64,000 bases of DNA from Limnohabitans sp. 2KL-17 (GTDB taxonomy: Bacteria; Pseudomonadota; Gammaproteobacteria; Burkholderiales; Burkholderiaceae_C), in assembly GCF_003063415.1 (NCBI RefSeq), contig NZ_NESK01000014.1, forward strand, positions 1 to 64,000, in the 5' to 3' direction. Under the pieces are notes generated by a model. It searched no databases, was not told where the DNA came from, and was given only the letters and a program-made list of their open reading frames with translations. The stretch's first letter is position 1. Every line of letters starts with the position of its first letter. Below are positions 19,847-28,036 of this stretch, piece by piece. Both the position numbers and the translations under genes were made by a program.

Positions 19847-20671
19847 ATGAACGCATCGCCATTGATCGGTTGCGATTTTTCCAGCAGCCCCTCCAAACGA
19901 AAACCCATCGTGCTGGCGCTGGGTCAGTCCCGCCAGGGCAGAGTCCAGTTGCAAGCGCTGCAAAGCTTTGAAACACTTGCAGCCTTTGGTAACTGGTTAA
20001 CGCAGCCCGCCGATTGGGTGGGAGGTTTTGATTTGCCATTCGGCTTGCCGCGCGAGTTGGTCGAGACACTGGGCTGGCCCACCAATTGGGCTGCTTGCAT
20101 GGACCATTACTGCGCGCTGGACCGCGCACACGTTCGTGACCAGTTTGCCGCCTTTTGCAACGCCCGCCCGGTGGGTGGAAAATTTGCGCACCGCGCTGCC
20201 GACAAACCCGCAGGTTCCAGCCCCTCCATGAAATGGGTAAACCCGCCCGTGGCCTACATGCTGCATGCCGGGGTGCCGTTGCTTAGGCAAGCGGGGGTGC
20301 ATTTACCGGCTTTGCAAAATGGCGATCAGCGCCGCGTGGCGCTGGAAGCCTACCCTGGTTTATTGGCGCGCGAGGTGCTGGGCAACCGCAGCTACAAAAG
20401 CGATGACAAAGCCAAGCAAACCCCAGAGCGCCTGCTGGCCCGGCGTGAGTTGCTCGGTGCCCTTGAGCGAGGCGAGACCCGCTTAGGCCTGCGGCTGGTC
20501 GCCAGCAACGCGCTGCTGGGCCGCCTAGCTGATGACGCCAGCGGCGACGCACTCGATGCCACCTTGTGCCTGATGCAGGCGGCCTGGGCGCAACAACAGC
20601 ACGCAGCCGGTCACCCGCAATACGGCTTGCCAGCGTGCGACCCTTTGGAAGGGTGGATTGTCACGGCTTGA
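19847..20671 (+). CDS. DUF429 domain protein
   Basis: A 274-residue DUF429 protein. An N-terminal IGCDFSSSPSKRKPI segment looks like an RNase H-type first strand with Asp. A GGFDLPFGLPREL motif (about residues 58-70) follows, then the conserved EAYPGLLAREV. Members are predicted nuclease-like or metal-binding proteins with no firm function. It follows the EamA gene by one base. The second copy at 27115 has lost the middle third including the FDLPFG motif. Confidence 0.85.
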   Translation: MNASPLIGCDFSSSPSKRKPIVLALGQSRQGRVQLQALQSFETLAAFGNWLTQPADWVGGFDLPFGLPRELVETLGWPTNWAACMDHYCALDRAHVRDQFAAFCNARPVGGKFAHRAADKPAGSSPSMKWVNPPVAYMLHAGVPLLRQAGVHLPALQNGDQRRVALEAYPGLLAREVLGNRSYKSDDKAKQTPERLLARRELLGALERGETRLGLRLVASNALLGRLADDASGDALDATLCLMQAAWAQQQHAAGHPQYGLPACDPLEGWIVTA

Positions 20672-20673
20672 TC

Positions 20674-20698
20674 TGTGGGAGTCGCGTCCTCGCGACTC
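20674..20698. repeat. REP-like palindrome
   Basis: TGTGGGAGTCGCG-TCCT-CGCGACTC: an eight-base perfect stem GAGTCGCG / CGCGACTC (20679-20698) preceded by TGTGGGAG, just after the DUF429 stop. This resembles repetitive extragenic palindromes common in Pseudomonas and relatives. It could also act as a 3' stabilising hairpin, as no T-run follows. Confidence 0.5.
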
Positions 20699-20706
20699 AT
20701 AAATGG

Positions 20707-20825
20707 TGTCAGGTAAGTATGAGTGAGGGTGTTTGCCGTTCTGCCAAGCCCGAGGAGTCTTGTAATGTAATTGGTTGTGCAAAATTTTTAAGAAAGTGGC
20801 TGTGCTGATCACGGTTAACCTGACA
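20707..20825. repeat. Small element with inverted TGTCAGGT ends
   Basis: TGTCAGGT at 20707-20714 and its complement ACCTGACA at 20818-20825 bound a 119-base non-coding stretch directly after the REP-like palindrome. GTGTCAGGT strings flanking REP-associated (Y1) transposase genes in other genomes suggest a non-autonomous remnant. With only eight matching bases this could be chance. Confidence 0.25.
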
Positions 20826-21268
20826 TTTGCCCAATGTTCAAGCATATTTGGCAATGCCACTTGCATTTGAGACAAAGAGCATTTGCTTCTGGATCGGGCA
20901 AAGCTCACTTGAAGATCATGATCCCGCTCGAACTCACGATACCAGCCAATTGGGGAATTTTCTCCCAGGTAACCTGACTGTCAGAAAGTCACACCAAGAG
21001 GCTTACCAAGCTTGGTACAGAGCAAGACCGCTTGGGTTCCGTCTTCGTTCAAATATACGAACCACCACAAATTCGACCAAGTGATTGTTTACACCCCGCC
21101 TTGGTTGTTTATTCGGCCGTGAGGCTTTTACGCCATCCGTAGCCCATGACCGGGTTGATCTTTGATGCGCTTCGTACTTGGAGACAATGAACACATATAG
21201 TTACAAAATTTTTTATTAAATAAATTTAATACATTAATATTGCCCCTGGAGGTTTCTTTCATCAGATA

Positions 21269-21329
21269 GCCTGACCCGGCAGTCGAAACTAAATTCGCTA
21301 AAGCGGGCGTCCCACTTATCACGTTAGCC
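21269..21329 (+). other. Degenerate attC-like site upstream of sodC
   Basis: GCCTGAC at 21269-21275 (one mismatch to RYYYAAC) and GTTAGCC at 21323-21329 (one mismatch to GTTRRRY) are separated as in a 61-base attC. Complementarity of the two arms is only partial. It lies about 40 bases before the sodC start, where a cassette boundary would be expected. The call leans on the clear attC sites at the same relative place in unit B. Confidence 0.3.
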
Positions 21330-21369
21330 GTCAACAATTGAACTTCGGTTCATCTCAAGTAGGAATTAC

Positions 21370-21891
21370 ATGAAGAAAATCTTGTCCGCATTGGCATTCA
21401 TTGCTGTTGGTGCATCGGCAATAGGCGCAGAGATTACGGTTTTCATGAGCGTGGCGCAAAAGGAAGGGGTAGGTGCCCCTGTAGGCACCGTTCGCATTGT
21501 TGAAACTGCCTATGGGCTGGCCTTCTACCCAACGCTCAAGGCGCTGCCATCTGGGTTGCATGGATTCCATATCCACGAAAATCCGTCTTGCGCAGCAGCT
21601 GAAAAGGATGGTTTGATGGTTCCCGCATTGGCGGCGGGAGGTCATCTTGATCCCAAGGGAACGAAAAAGCACGGCGAGCCGTGGGCGGACGGGCATCTTG
21701 GCGATTTGCCATCTCTGTATGTGGCAGCTGACGGTACCGCAGTGAGTCCGGTGCATGGGCCGAGGTTGAGAATTGGCGACGTGAGAAATCGATCGCTGAT
21801 GATTCACGCCGGTGGCGATAACCACGCCGATCACCCAATGCCCCTTGGAGGTGGCGGTGCCCGTGTAGCGTGCGGAGTGATCGACGGCTGA
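21370..21891 (+). CDS. sodC: Cu/Zn superoxide dismutase family protein
   Basis: A 173-residue exported Cu/Zn superoxide dismutase. The signal peptide [20 protein letters not shown] is followed by the copper-ligand motif [10 protein letters not shown], the AGGHLDP and KHG histidines, GHLGDLP, and [17 protein letters not shown]. The C-terminal [12 protein letters not shown] signature is intact. SodC removes superoxide in the periplasm. It occupies the slot between DUF429 and DinB that in unit B is filled by two integron cassettes, and it is flanked by weak attC-like sequences. Confidence 0.93.
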   Translation: MKKILSALAFIAVGASAIGAEITVFMSVAQKEGVGAPVGTVRIVETAYGLAFYPTLKALPSGLHGFHIHENPSCAAAEKDGLMVPALAAGGHLDPKGTKKHGEPWADGHLGDLPSLYVAADGTAVSPVHGPRLRIGDVRNRSLMIHAGGDNHADHPMPLGGGGARVACGVIDG

Positions 21892-21898
21892 CCCAGCA

Positions 21899-21962
21899 AT
21901 CCAACGAACTTGCGCGAAAAGCCGAGCAGACTGGTCTGTTCGCTCATACCCAAGAGTTGCAC
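21899..21962 (+). other. Degenerate attC-like site downstream of sodC
   Basis: ATCCAAC at 21899-21905 fits RYYYAAC exactly and GTTGCAC at 21956-21962 has one mismatch to GTTRRRY. Inside, CTTG and CAAG pair next to the outer boxes, and a small hairpin around CAGACTGGTCTG is central. It begins eight bases after the sodC stop and ends two bases before the DinB start. The site is weaker than those at 28637 and 29657. Confidence 0.3.
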
Positions 21963-21964
21963 CA

Positions 21965-22458
21965 ATGAAGTCCCTCGAAACACTTTTCGCTCAAAAGTCA
22001 TGTGCTAACAATGAACTGTTCAATGCATTGGCAGCCATCCCCGACGATGCGCACGCTGAAGCCATCACTAAAGCATCCGGACGCTTAATCACATCTTCGT
22101 GGTTGATCACATCTTTCGGGCGCACCTGTGTTGACAGCAGCACCATGACACGGCAACCAATACCAAAGAAAAGCCTGAACTCAGCCAGCTGCATTTCTCG
22201 GTGAGTGAAACAGATGCTTGGTACTTGCAATACGTCAAGCAATTACCGGCAAGCGAGATCGATCAGGTGATTCGATTCAGTTTCACCGATGGCGATACCG
22301 GAGAAATGACAAGAGAAAAAATGCTCCTCCATGTCATCACGCATGGCGCTTATCACTGGGGCAATGTGGAGCAAATACTCAAGTCCATTTCTGTGGCACC
22401 CCTGCGTGACCACCTCACCAAATATCTTCATATTTCTGAGCCAGAGAGAGGGTGGTAG
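21965..22458 (+). pseudogene. DinB-family protein, copy A (frameshift plus nonsense)
   Basis: The broken copy of the intact DinB-family gene at 29751-30245. It starts in frame (MKSLETLFAQKS), but one base is missing near 22068-22078 relative to copy B, shifting the reading to another frame. There a TGA also replaces the copy B codon in CAC-CTG-TGT-TGA. The C-terminal part (AWYLQYVKQLPAS to the end) is still well preserved. DinB proteins are four-helix, metal-binding, thiol-transferase-like enzymes. Confidence 0.88.
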
Positions 22459-22460
22459 AC

Positions 22461-23006
22461 ATGATGCACACTGCTGTTTTAGTCATTGACGTACAACAAG
22501 GTCTGTGCTAAGGCCCTGACGCCGCGCACGACTGCCCCGGCACGATTGCGCGCATCAACTCAGTCACGCACCGGGCACGCGCTGCGGGCACTCCGGTATT
22601 CTTCATTCAGCACGAGTCGAGCGCAGGCTATCTGGTGCACGGCAGCCGAGAGTGGCAATTGGCGACAGGCTTGCAGGTGCAGGCGGGCGATCGGCGCATT
22701 CGCAAGACGACACCAGACGCTTTCTCGCGCACAGAGCTGCACGAGGCTTTGCAAGCTCTGGGTGTCCAGAATTTGGTGGTTTGCGGCAGGCATACCGAGT
22801 TTTGTGTGGATACCACCACGCGCAAGGCTTTGGCGCTGGGCTATCCGGTGATGTTGGTGTCTGATGCGCACACCTCGGCAGGCAATGCGGCCATCGGCCC
22901 GCAACAGGTCATTGCGCACCACAACGCCACGCTGACCAACATCTCCAGCTTTGGCCCTAGGGCCAAGGCTATTGCGCACGATGCAGTTCGTTTTTTGGCA
23001 GATTGA
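22461..23006 (+). pseudogene. Isochorismatase-family hydrolase, copy A (premature stop)
   Basis: A cysteine hydrolase gene otherwise open in one frame but interrupted by TAA at 22509-22511 (codon 17), where the intact copy B has GAA. Everything after it (GSREWQLATGLQVQ, VCGRHTEFCVDTT) is preserved. Internal initiation could give a fragment lacking the first strand with the conserved IDVQ Asp, so the enzyme is probably dead. Confidence 0.88.
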
Positions 23007-23048
23007 CCAGCGTCATGAGAATCTTGTCTTGAATGGTTGCACACCAGC

Positions 23049-23585
23049 ATGCAAATAACCCAGCTCACCGTCGCACATGCAATGGCCTACAAGGCCTTGA
23101 TGTTGTATGCCTACGAGCATGCGGCCGATGCATTCACGTCCACGCCTCAAGAGCGCGCATTGGAGCCGCACAGTTGGTGGCGCAGCCGCGTCGATGAGCC
23201 TTCAGGGCTGATATGGGTGTGGGGTGCTTTTGCAGGGGCTGAACTGGTGGGCACGGTGTCCGTCGAGTACACCGTAAGAACCAAAACACGCCACAAAGGT
23301 TTGATCGTTGCCATGTTTGTGCATGAAAATTTTCGTGGCCAAGGCCTGGCCCGAAAACTGATGTGTGCAGCTGTTGAGCATGGCATGGCACGCCAAGGCC
23401 TTCGCGTGCTACAGCTCGTAGTGACACAAGGCAATGCCCCCGCAGAGCATCTCTACCAAAGTCTGGGTTTTGAGTCTTTCGGGGTGGAGCCCATGGCTGT
23501 TTGTACGCCTGACGGATACCGATCCAAAGTTCACATGTGGTTGGATTTGACGTCAATGGGCGCTCGCATGAGTCAACCTTCTTGA
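23049..23585 (+). CDS. GNAT-family N-acetyltransferase, copy A
   Basis: A 178-residue GNAT acetyltransferase. The acetyl-CoA-binding motif A reads VHENFRGQGLARKLM (about residues 95-109) and the C-terminal motif is ...HLYQSLGFESFG. The acceptor substrate is unknown. The ATG at 23049 (MQITQLT) matches the start of copy B. The first about 110 residues differ from copy B at roughly one in six positions, while the last about 65 are identical, because a conversion tract starts at base 23379. Confidence 0.88.
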   Translation: MQITQLTVAHAMAYKALMLYAYEHAADAFTSTPQERALEPHSWWRSRVDEPSGLIWVWGAFAGAELVGTVSVEYTVRTKTRHKGLIVAMFVHENFRGQGLARKLMCAAVEHGMARQGLRVLQLVVTQGNAPAEHLYQSLGFESFGVEPMAVCTPDGYRSKVHMWLDLTSMGARMSQPS

Positions 23586-24169
23586 ACAGATCGCCATGAA
23601 GACCAAGAATCCCATCTTGTCCACGGCAGTCCGAGAAGCCGCTCGCCGCAGTGTCTTGTGCTGGCTGGCCACGGTGGACGCCGACGGTCAGCCCAATGTC
23701 TCACCCAAAGAAGTCTGGGCCATCGCGGACGAGCAGCATGTGGTGGTGGCTCATATCGCATCGCCTGTGACGGCACGCAACATCCGTCAGCAGCCGCAAG
23801 TGTGCCTGAGCTTTGTCGATGTGTGGGTGCAAAAGGGCTTCAAGCTGATCGGCACAGCCCATGAGGTCTGTGCCGATGACCAGGCCTTTGCAGCATGCGC
23901 CTCGCCCCTGTTGGCCATGGCGGGGCAGCGCTTTGTCATCCGCGTCACTTCCGTGGCCGCCATCTTGGCACCCGGCTATCAGTTTTTCCCGAATGAGACC
24001 AGCGAGACTTCGCAAATCGAAGGGGCCATGCGCACTTATGGTGTGCTGCCCATGGCCTGAGGCCGCAAGCGGACACGTCGCCACTGCACAAGCCGTTACG
24101 ATAGCCCACACCCATTCAGGAAATACAAATGACGACACAAGTTTTTGTGGTGACCCACGCCAAGGACGC
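23379..24169 (+). repeat. 791-base perfectly conserved tract, copy in unit A
   Basis: From base 23379 (3' third of GNAT) through the whole PPOX gene and the start of the cupin gene, the sequence matches 31166-31956 base for base at a fixed offset of 7787. The flanking parts of the two units differ at many positions. The last difference before the tract is at 23378/31165 and the first after it at 24170/31957. Confidence 0.88.
23596..24060 (+). CDS. Pyridoxamine 5'-phosphate oxidase-like flavoprotein, copy A
   Basis: A 154-residue split-barrel (PPOX-like) protein with the usual start region CWLATVDADGQPNVSPKEVW and a middle VCLSFVDVWVQKGFKLIG. Family members bind FMN or F420 and reduce small molecules; the substrate is unknown. 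It starts ten bases after the GNAT stop and is translated to exactly the same protein as the copy at 31383. Confidence 0.88.
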   Translation: MKTKNPILSTAVREAARRSVLCWLATVDADGQPNVSPKEVWAIADEQHVVVAHIASPVTARNIRQQPQVCLSFVDVWVQKGFKLIGTAHEVCADDQAFAACASPLLAMAGQRFVIRVTSVAAILAPGYQFFPNETSETSQIEGAMRTYGVLPMA

Positions 24170-24527
24170 ACGGTTCGAGAAAGGGCTGCGTTCCTTTTTT
24201 GAGTACCGCGATCTGGGCATGAAGGCAGCGACCGGTGGGCGTGTGACGGCCAGCGTGATCCGCGCTGCAGGCAGCCATGAATTTTCCAGTCAGCCGCACC
24301 TTCACAAAATGCAGTTTCAGTTGGTCTATGTGCTCAAGGGCTGGATCGAGTTTGAGTACGAAGGGCAGGGTGTTGTTCGGCTTGAGGCTGGCTCGTGCGT
24401 GCACCAACCGCCCGAAATCCGCCACCGTGAGTTGGGGCACAGCCATGATGTTGAGTTGTTGGAGGTGGTGCTGCCTGCCGACTTCGATACCGTGACGGTG
24501 AATGACGTCAATCCGAAAGAGGCTTGA
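24129..24527 (+). CDS. Cupin-domain protein, copy A
   Basis: A 132-residue single-domain cupin. The metal-binding motif 1 region is HLHKMQFQLVYVLKGWIEFE, and motif 2 is CVHQPPEIRHRELGHSHDVELLE. Its function (dioxygenase, isomerase or sensor) cannot be assigned. It is the first gene in which copy A again differs from copy B after the identical tract. The SbmA-like gene starts four bases after the stop. Confidence 0.82.
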   Translation: MTTQVFVVTHAKDARFEKGLRSFFEYRDLGMKAATGGRVTASVIRAAGSHEFSSQPHLHKMQFQLVYVLKGWIEFEYEGQGVVRLEAGSCVHQPPEIRHRELGHSHDVELLEVVLPADFDTVTVNDVNPKEA

Positions 24528-24531
24528 GCCG

Positions 24532-25071
24532 ATGTTTCGCAGTTTTTTTCTTTCGCGTCGTTGGGCTTTGTGGGCTTGGGGTGGTTTGCTGGTGTTGGTG
24601 GCAATGGTCTTCATCACGGTGCAGCAGACCGTGAAGCTCAACTCCTGGTATGGCGAGTTCTATGACTTGTTGCAAAAGCCCGAGCAGGCGGGCGGGGTCG
24701 AGAAGTTCTGGGGCTTCATGCTGCAATTTGCGTGGATCGCTTTTCCTTACATGTTGCTGCGCAGCCTGGAAACTTATCTGGCCTCGCACTACGCATTTCG
24801 TTGGCGTCAGGCCCTGACCGAGGTGTACCTGCCGCGCTGGCAGCGCACCGACGCAACGGTGGAGGGCGCTTCGCAGCGCATTCAGGAAGACTGCATACGT
24901 TTTGCCCGTCAGACCGAAAACCTGGGGCTGGGGTTGGTGCGGGCGGTGCTCACCTTGGTGTCTTTCATCCCGATTTTGTGGTTGTTGTCCAAAGGCATGG
25001 CCATTACGGATAAGCATTTCAACCACATGAGGCCAAGTATCGCCCCTTGGAAGAGCCCTCAACCCACGTAG
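24532..25071 (+). pseudogene. SbmA/BacA-like peptide transporter, copy A, truncated by IS91
   Basis: The first about 157 codons match the intact copy at 32320, down to the LSKGMAI segment. From base 25004 the sequence changes abruptly to IS91-flanking DNA, and the frame ends after some 20 unrelated residues. Half of the transmembrane region is lost, so the product should not work. Confidence 0.88.
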
Positions 25072-26897
25072 AAACCCGCGCCGCGCCCGCAGCAAGGCCG
25101 TGCCTGGCCGATCCACCGCAAAATTCACTGTTCACAAGAGGAATTAGCGGTGCGCCGGGTATGCCAGGCGCAGGCCTAGCCGGCAGCAAGTCAAAATCGC
25201 CGCCTCAACCCCTCACCAACTGATGCGCTGATCAACCTCAAAGTCCGGTGCCGCTTGCTCCGCCAGATCCCAATCGGGCTCCATGTGCACCCCGTCATCC
25301 GTCTGCGCATCGCAGTCATCCCACAGCGGTGGCCCGCGCGCCGGTGCTATGTGTGGTGGCTCGGAGTCCACCCCGATGTGATCGAGGATCTTCCTGATCT
25401 GCGTGCCCTCGGTAATGAATGCGATCAGGCGCATCTGCCCACCGCACATTGGGCACAGCAGCGGGAACACTTCGTAGATGCGGGCGATCAACACCGCCCA
25501 CAGGTAGTGCGCCGGTGAACGCTTGGGCGGCGCAGGCTCGGGCGTGGGTGGGACCGCGTTGCCCGGCACCACCCCCCCCGGCGCGCCCTCGCTCATGTTG
25601 GCTGGCTCGGTTTGCCTCGTAAGCGGTTGTGCCAGCGCCGTCACCGCAGCCCTGTGCGGCGAACTCGGGGCCAATACACCAAAATAGCGATGCCGGTGGG
25701 TGCGCGGCGGTGGCACCAGCGCCGCAATGCGGGCTATCAGTTCCAGCGGTGTGAGGTGCAACTCGTCGACCTTGGCACCACGCTTGTCGGAGCCAGGCTC
25801 GCTGTGCTGTTTGGCGCAGCGGTACACCTGGCCAGAGCCCTCTTTGCGCAGGCGTTCACAAGCAAAGGGTGGGCGGGCGCAGTAGCGCAGCAAGCGCTCC
25901 AGCGCGGCGCGGTCGTGCGCTTCGATGCACACACCCGCATCGACTGAGAAACCGCTGTGTTTGTAGGCCAGCATTTCTTTGGCCTCGAAACTCTCCAGCA
26001 GACCTCGGCCCACGAAGGCGCGCAGAATGCGTCGGTGCAAATCAGTCTGTACCTGGGCCACAGCGGTCTCGTCGATCGCACTGGCCGGGTGAAAAGCGAT
26101 GCCCGGCACTTCCTCAAACACCCCATCGACCGCGCACACATGGAAGTGCACATGCTCATTGAGGCTGGAGCCAAACCTGTGGATGAAGGCGACTGCGCCG
26201 ATGTGCAGCGTCGCCTTGTCCACATTTACCGCACCTGGGCTGTGGGTCTGCAGGCTTTGCGCGATGACCCGCAATAAGATGCGCAGCACCATGTTGAGCA
26301 CTGCCCCGTCACGCTGCATGAAGTAGCGCAGCCGCTTTGGCACCGGCAACACCCACTGGCGCACCGGCAGACGCGGAAAGACGTGATCCGTCAGGTGCGC
26401 CGCCGTCTCCACCATGCGTCGCGTGTTGCACGAGGGACAGACGCCACGGCCTTTGCAGGAATAGGCGACAAAGTAGTCGTGCCCGCAATCGTCACACCAC
26501 GCCCTGGCAAAGCCGTGGGCAAAGATGCCGCATTCGAGGTACTTGCGAAACGCTTGACGGACGTAGGGCTTGGGGGTGCGATGGTCGCCCTGCCCGTCAA
26601 ACTGGCCTGCGCTGGCAAGTTCATGCCAAGTCTCGAAGTGCTCGGCTATGGTTTGGTATAGCAGCGTGCGCTCGGGGTGGCGCGGGTTGTAGAGTTTGGG
26701 CTTTGCACCCGCTTGTCCGCCCGCGTGTGAATGCGAGTGCGTTGGGCGGGCAGTGGCGGGCATGGGGCAGTGCCAGCGTGGGCTGGGTGCCCGATCATAC
26801 TGGGGTTATATCCAGCTTCATCGCGGGCAAAGCCAACCACTGGGCGCGCCAAATACTCCTGATTTGATAGTTGCTTGCGCACATTCCACGAGGGCTT
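25004..26897 (-). mobile_element. IS91-family insertion element
   Basis: The limits are taken from the points where the two duplication units stop matching: 25003 in the SbmA-like gene on the left and 26898 in the BLUF gene on the right. One transposase gene on the minus strand lies inside, with about 200 and 130 bases of non-coding end sequence. IS91 elements move by rolling-circle transposition, lack terminal inverted repeats and can mobilise adjacent DNA. The exact ends were not proven. Confidence 0.8.
25213..26763 (-). CDS. IS91-family transposase (HUH/Y2)
   Basis: A 516-residue transposase. An N-terminal zinc-binding region (CDDCGHDYFVAYSCKGRGVCPSCNTRR, split as two Cys groups) is followed by the Y2 transposase domain with the HUH-like motif EHVHFHV near residue 230. 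The basic C-terminal part has a further Cys pair (LCPMCGGQM). Such enzymes nick single-stranded DNA during rolling-circle transposition. The frame is complete with no visible lesion, so the element may be active. Confidence 0.93.
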   Translation of the reverse strand: MPATARPTHSHSHAGGQAGAKPKLYNPRHPERTLLYQTIAEHFETWHELASAGQFDGQGDHRTPKPYVRQAFRKYLECGIFAHGFARAWCDDCGHDYFVAYSCKGRGVCPSCNTRRMVETAAHLTDHVFPRLPVRQWVLPVPKRLRYFMQRDGAVLNMVLRILLRVIAQSLQTHSPGAVNVDKATLHIGAVAFIHRFGSSLNEHVHFHVCAVDGVFEEVPGIAFHPASAIDETAVAQVQTDLHRRILRAFVGRGLLESFEAKEMLAYKHSGFSVDAGVCIEAHDRAALERLLRYCARPPFACERLRKEGSGQVYRCAKQHSEPGSDKRGAKVDELHLTPLELIARIAALVPPPRTHRHRYFGVLAPSSPHRAAVTALAQPLTRQTEPANMSEGAPGGVVPGNAVPPTPEPAPPKRSPAHYLWAVLIARIYEVFPLLCPMCGGQMRLIAFITEGTQIRKILDHIGVDSEPPHIAPARGPPLWDDCDAQTDDGVHMEPDWDLAEQAAPDFEVDQRISW

Positions 26898-27110
26898 TAA
26901 GAAGTGGTCTTGCTGCATTACGAAGAAATTTCAGAGCGACGCTTTGGTGGCTGGACCATGGGCCAGGTGGACACCTCGCGGGTCAATACCAACATCTTGC
27001 TCAAATATTCCGAGCGCGCCGAGCTGGACCCTTACAACGTGTCGGGCAAAGTCTCGCTGGCCTTGCTCGAAGAGTTGATGGCCACCGCGTCGACCATCGG
27101 GCGCGCCTGA
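26898..27110 (+). pseudogene. BLUF protein fragment, copy B
   Basis: The last about 70 codons of the BLUF gene (from KEVVLLHYEE to the end) follow the IS91 element directly. The 5' half with the flavin-binding Tyr, Asn and Gln is gone, so no photoreceptor can be made. Most differences from copy A are synonymous. The next remnant, DUF429, starts four bases after the stop; the EamA gene and terminator of unit A are absent. Confidence 0.9.
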
Positions 27111-27114
27111 GCCG

Positions 27115-27696
27115 ATGCAGCTCATCGGCTGCGACTTTTCCAGCAGCCCCAGCAAACGCAAACCCATCGTTCTGGCGCTGGGCCAGGCCCGCCCGGTGGG
27201 TGGCAAATTTGCGCACCGCGCTGCCGACCGGCCCGCAGGTTCCAGCCCCTCCATGAAATGGGTCAACCCGCCCGTGGCCTACATGCTGCACGCCGGGGTG
27301 CCTTTGCTCCGGCAAGCGGGTGTGCATTTGCCGGGTTTGCAAAACGGCGATCAGCGTCGCGTGGCCCTGGAAGCCTACCCTGGCTTGCTGGCCCGTGAGG
27401 TGCTGGGCAACCGCAGCTACAAAAGCGATGACAAAGCCAAGCAAACTCCCGATCGCCTGCTGGCACGGCGCGAGTTGCTCGGTGCGCTGGAGCGCGGCGA
27501 GACCCGCCTGGGCCTGCGCCTGGTGGCCAGCAACGCCCTGCTGGGCCGCCTGGCTGACGATGCCAGCGGCGATGCGCTCGATGCCACCCTGTGCCTGATG
27601 CAAGCGGCCTGGGCGCAGCAGCAGCACGCAGCCGGTCACCCGCAATACGGCTTGCCGCCGTGCGACCCGTTGGAGGGGTGGATCGTGACGGCCTAG
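27115..27696 (+). pseudogene. DUF429 protein, copy B, with internal in-frame deletion
   Basis: A 193-codon version of the DUF429 gene at 19847. Relative to copy A it lacks 78 residues (after LALGQ, before ARPVGGKFAH), which removes the GGFDLPFGL motif. The break lies at CCCGCC-type repeats found at both ends of the lost segment in copy A, so a short-homology deletion is likely. The frame is kept, so a shortened protein might still be made, but loss of a core motif argues against function. Confidence 0.82.
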
Positions 27697-28036
27697 GCTT
27701 TGATTTCAGCCGCCCCCATGTCTTTGGTGTGACTCATCGGGCCATTCGAATAGGTTGACCGTCGAGCAAAAAACGAATTTATTAGGGGTAATTTTTATAA
27801 TTTTTGAGGCTATAGTGCATATGCCGTACCCGCTCGTTTACATGATCGAGTCAGCGGGTGGACTGCAAAAAAGGGGCACTGGGTTTCATGACAAATTTAT
27901 ACCTGTATGGAATCGCAAAGGATGAGCCTGTAGGCAAATACGCAAGCGGCTTGCGGGCATTTCATCCAAAAAATGTATCTACTGTGCCCGGATGTATCCA
28001 CCGGGTTATGCGGTCTACATTACGTTAGGCAAAGCC
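27697..28036. other. AT-rich stretch before the integron cassettes
   Basis: About 340 bases, clearly more AT-rich than the neighbouring genes. It contains a TATAAT at 27796-27801 without a good -35. A short open frame from 27888 (MTNLYLYGIAKDEP...) has no recognised homology and runs on into the cassette. A CCCGG / CCGGG hairpin lies near 27987-28005. It ends at a GTTAGGC core site. No integrase fragment was seen on either strand. Confidence 0.55.
28024..28030 (+). other. Integron recombination core site GTTAGGC
   Basis: A perfect GTTRRRY core lies seven bases before the ATG of the first cassette gene, exactly where the cassette boundary should be. No matching RYYYAAC partner was found upstream, so this is either an attI-like simple site or the 3' half of a decayed attC. 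Confidence 0.6.

Larger units (their letters stand above)
20672..21369. other. Long non-coding stretch between DUF429 and sodC
   Basis: About 700 bases without a convincing gene. It begins with a REP-like hairpin and a small segment bounded by inverted TGTCAGGT / ACCTGACA ends. Near 21190-21245 it becomes strikingly AT-rich, and it ends with a degenerate attC-like site and the sodC leader. An 85-codon plus-strand frame (20827-21084) shows no recognisable domain and is not called. The corresponding place in unit B holds integron cassettes instead. Confidence 0.6.
18709..25003. repeat. Unit A of a large tandem duplication
   Basis: The left copy runs from inside the BLUF gene to inside the SbmA-like gene. 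Its partner is 26898-33276. Gene order is BLUF, EamA transporter, DUF429, sodC, DinB pseudogene, isochorismatase pseudogene, GNAT, PPOX, cupin, truncated SbmA-like. In the BLUF overlap about 14 of 213 bases differ by hand count. The segment between DUF429 and DinB is not shared with unit B. Confidence 0.9.

Noticed and set aside
20827-21084. Possible 85-codon gene between DUF429 and sodC
   Set aside because: No recognisable family, no clear ribosome-binding site, and it lies in a stretch that looks like decayed intergenic DNA.
26337-26867. Plus-strand frame across the IS91 transposase
   Set aside because: It is the complementary shadow of the minus-strand transposase gene, whose zinc and HUH motifs are clear.
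27930-28030. attI site with integron integrase upstream of the cassettes
   Set aside because: Only the GTTAGGC core is clear; neither an integrase fragment nor a matching partner was seen on either strand of 27700-28030.
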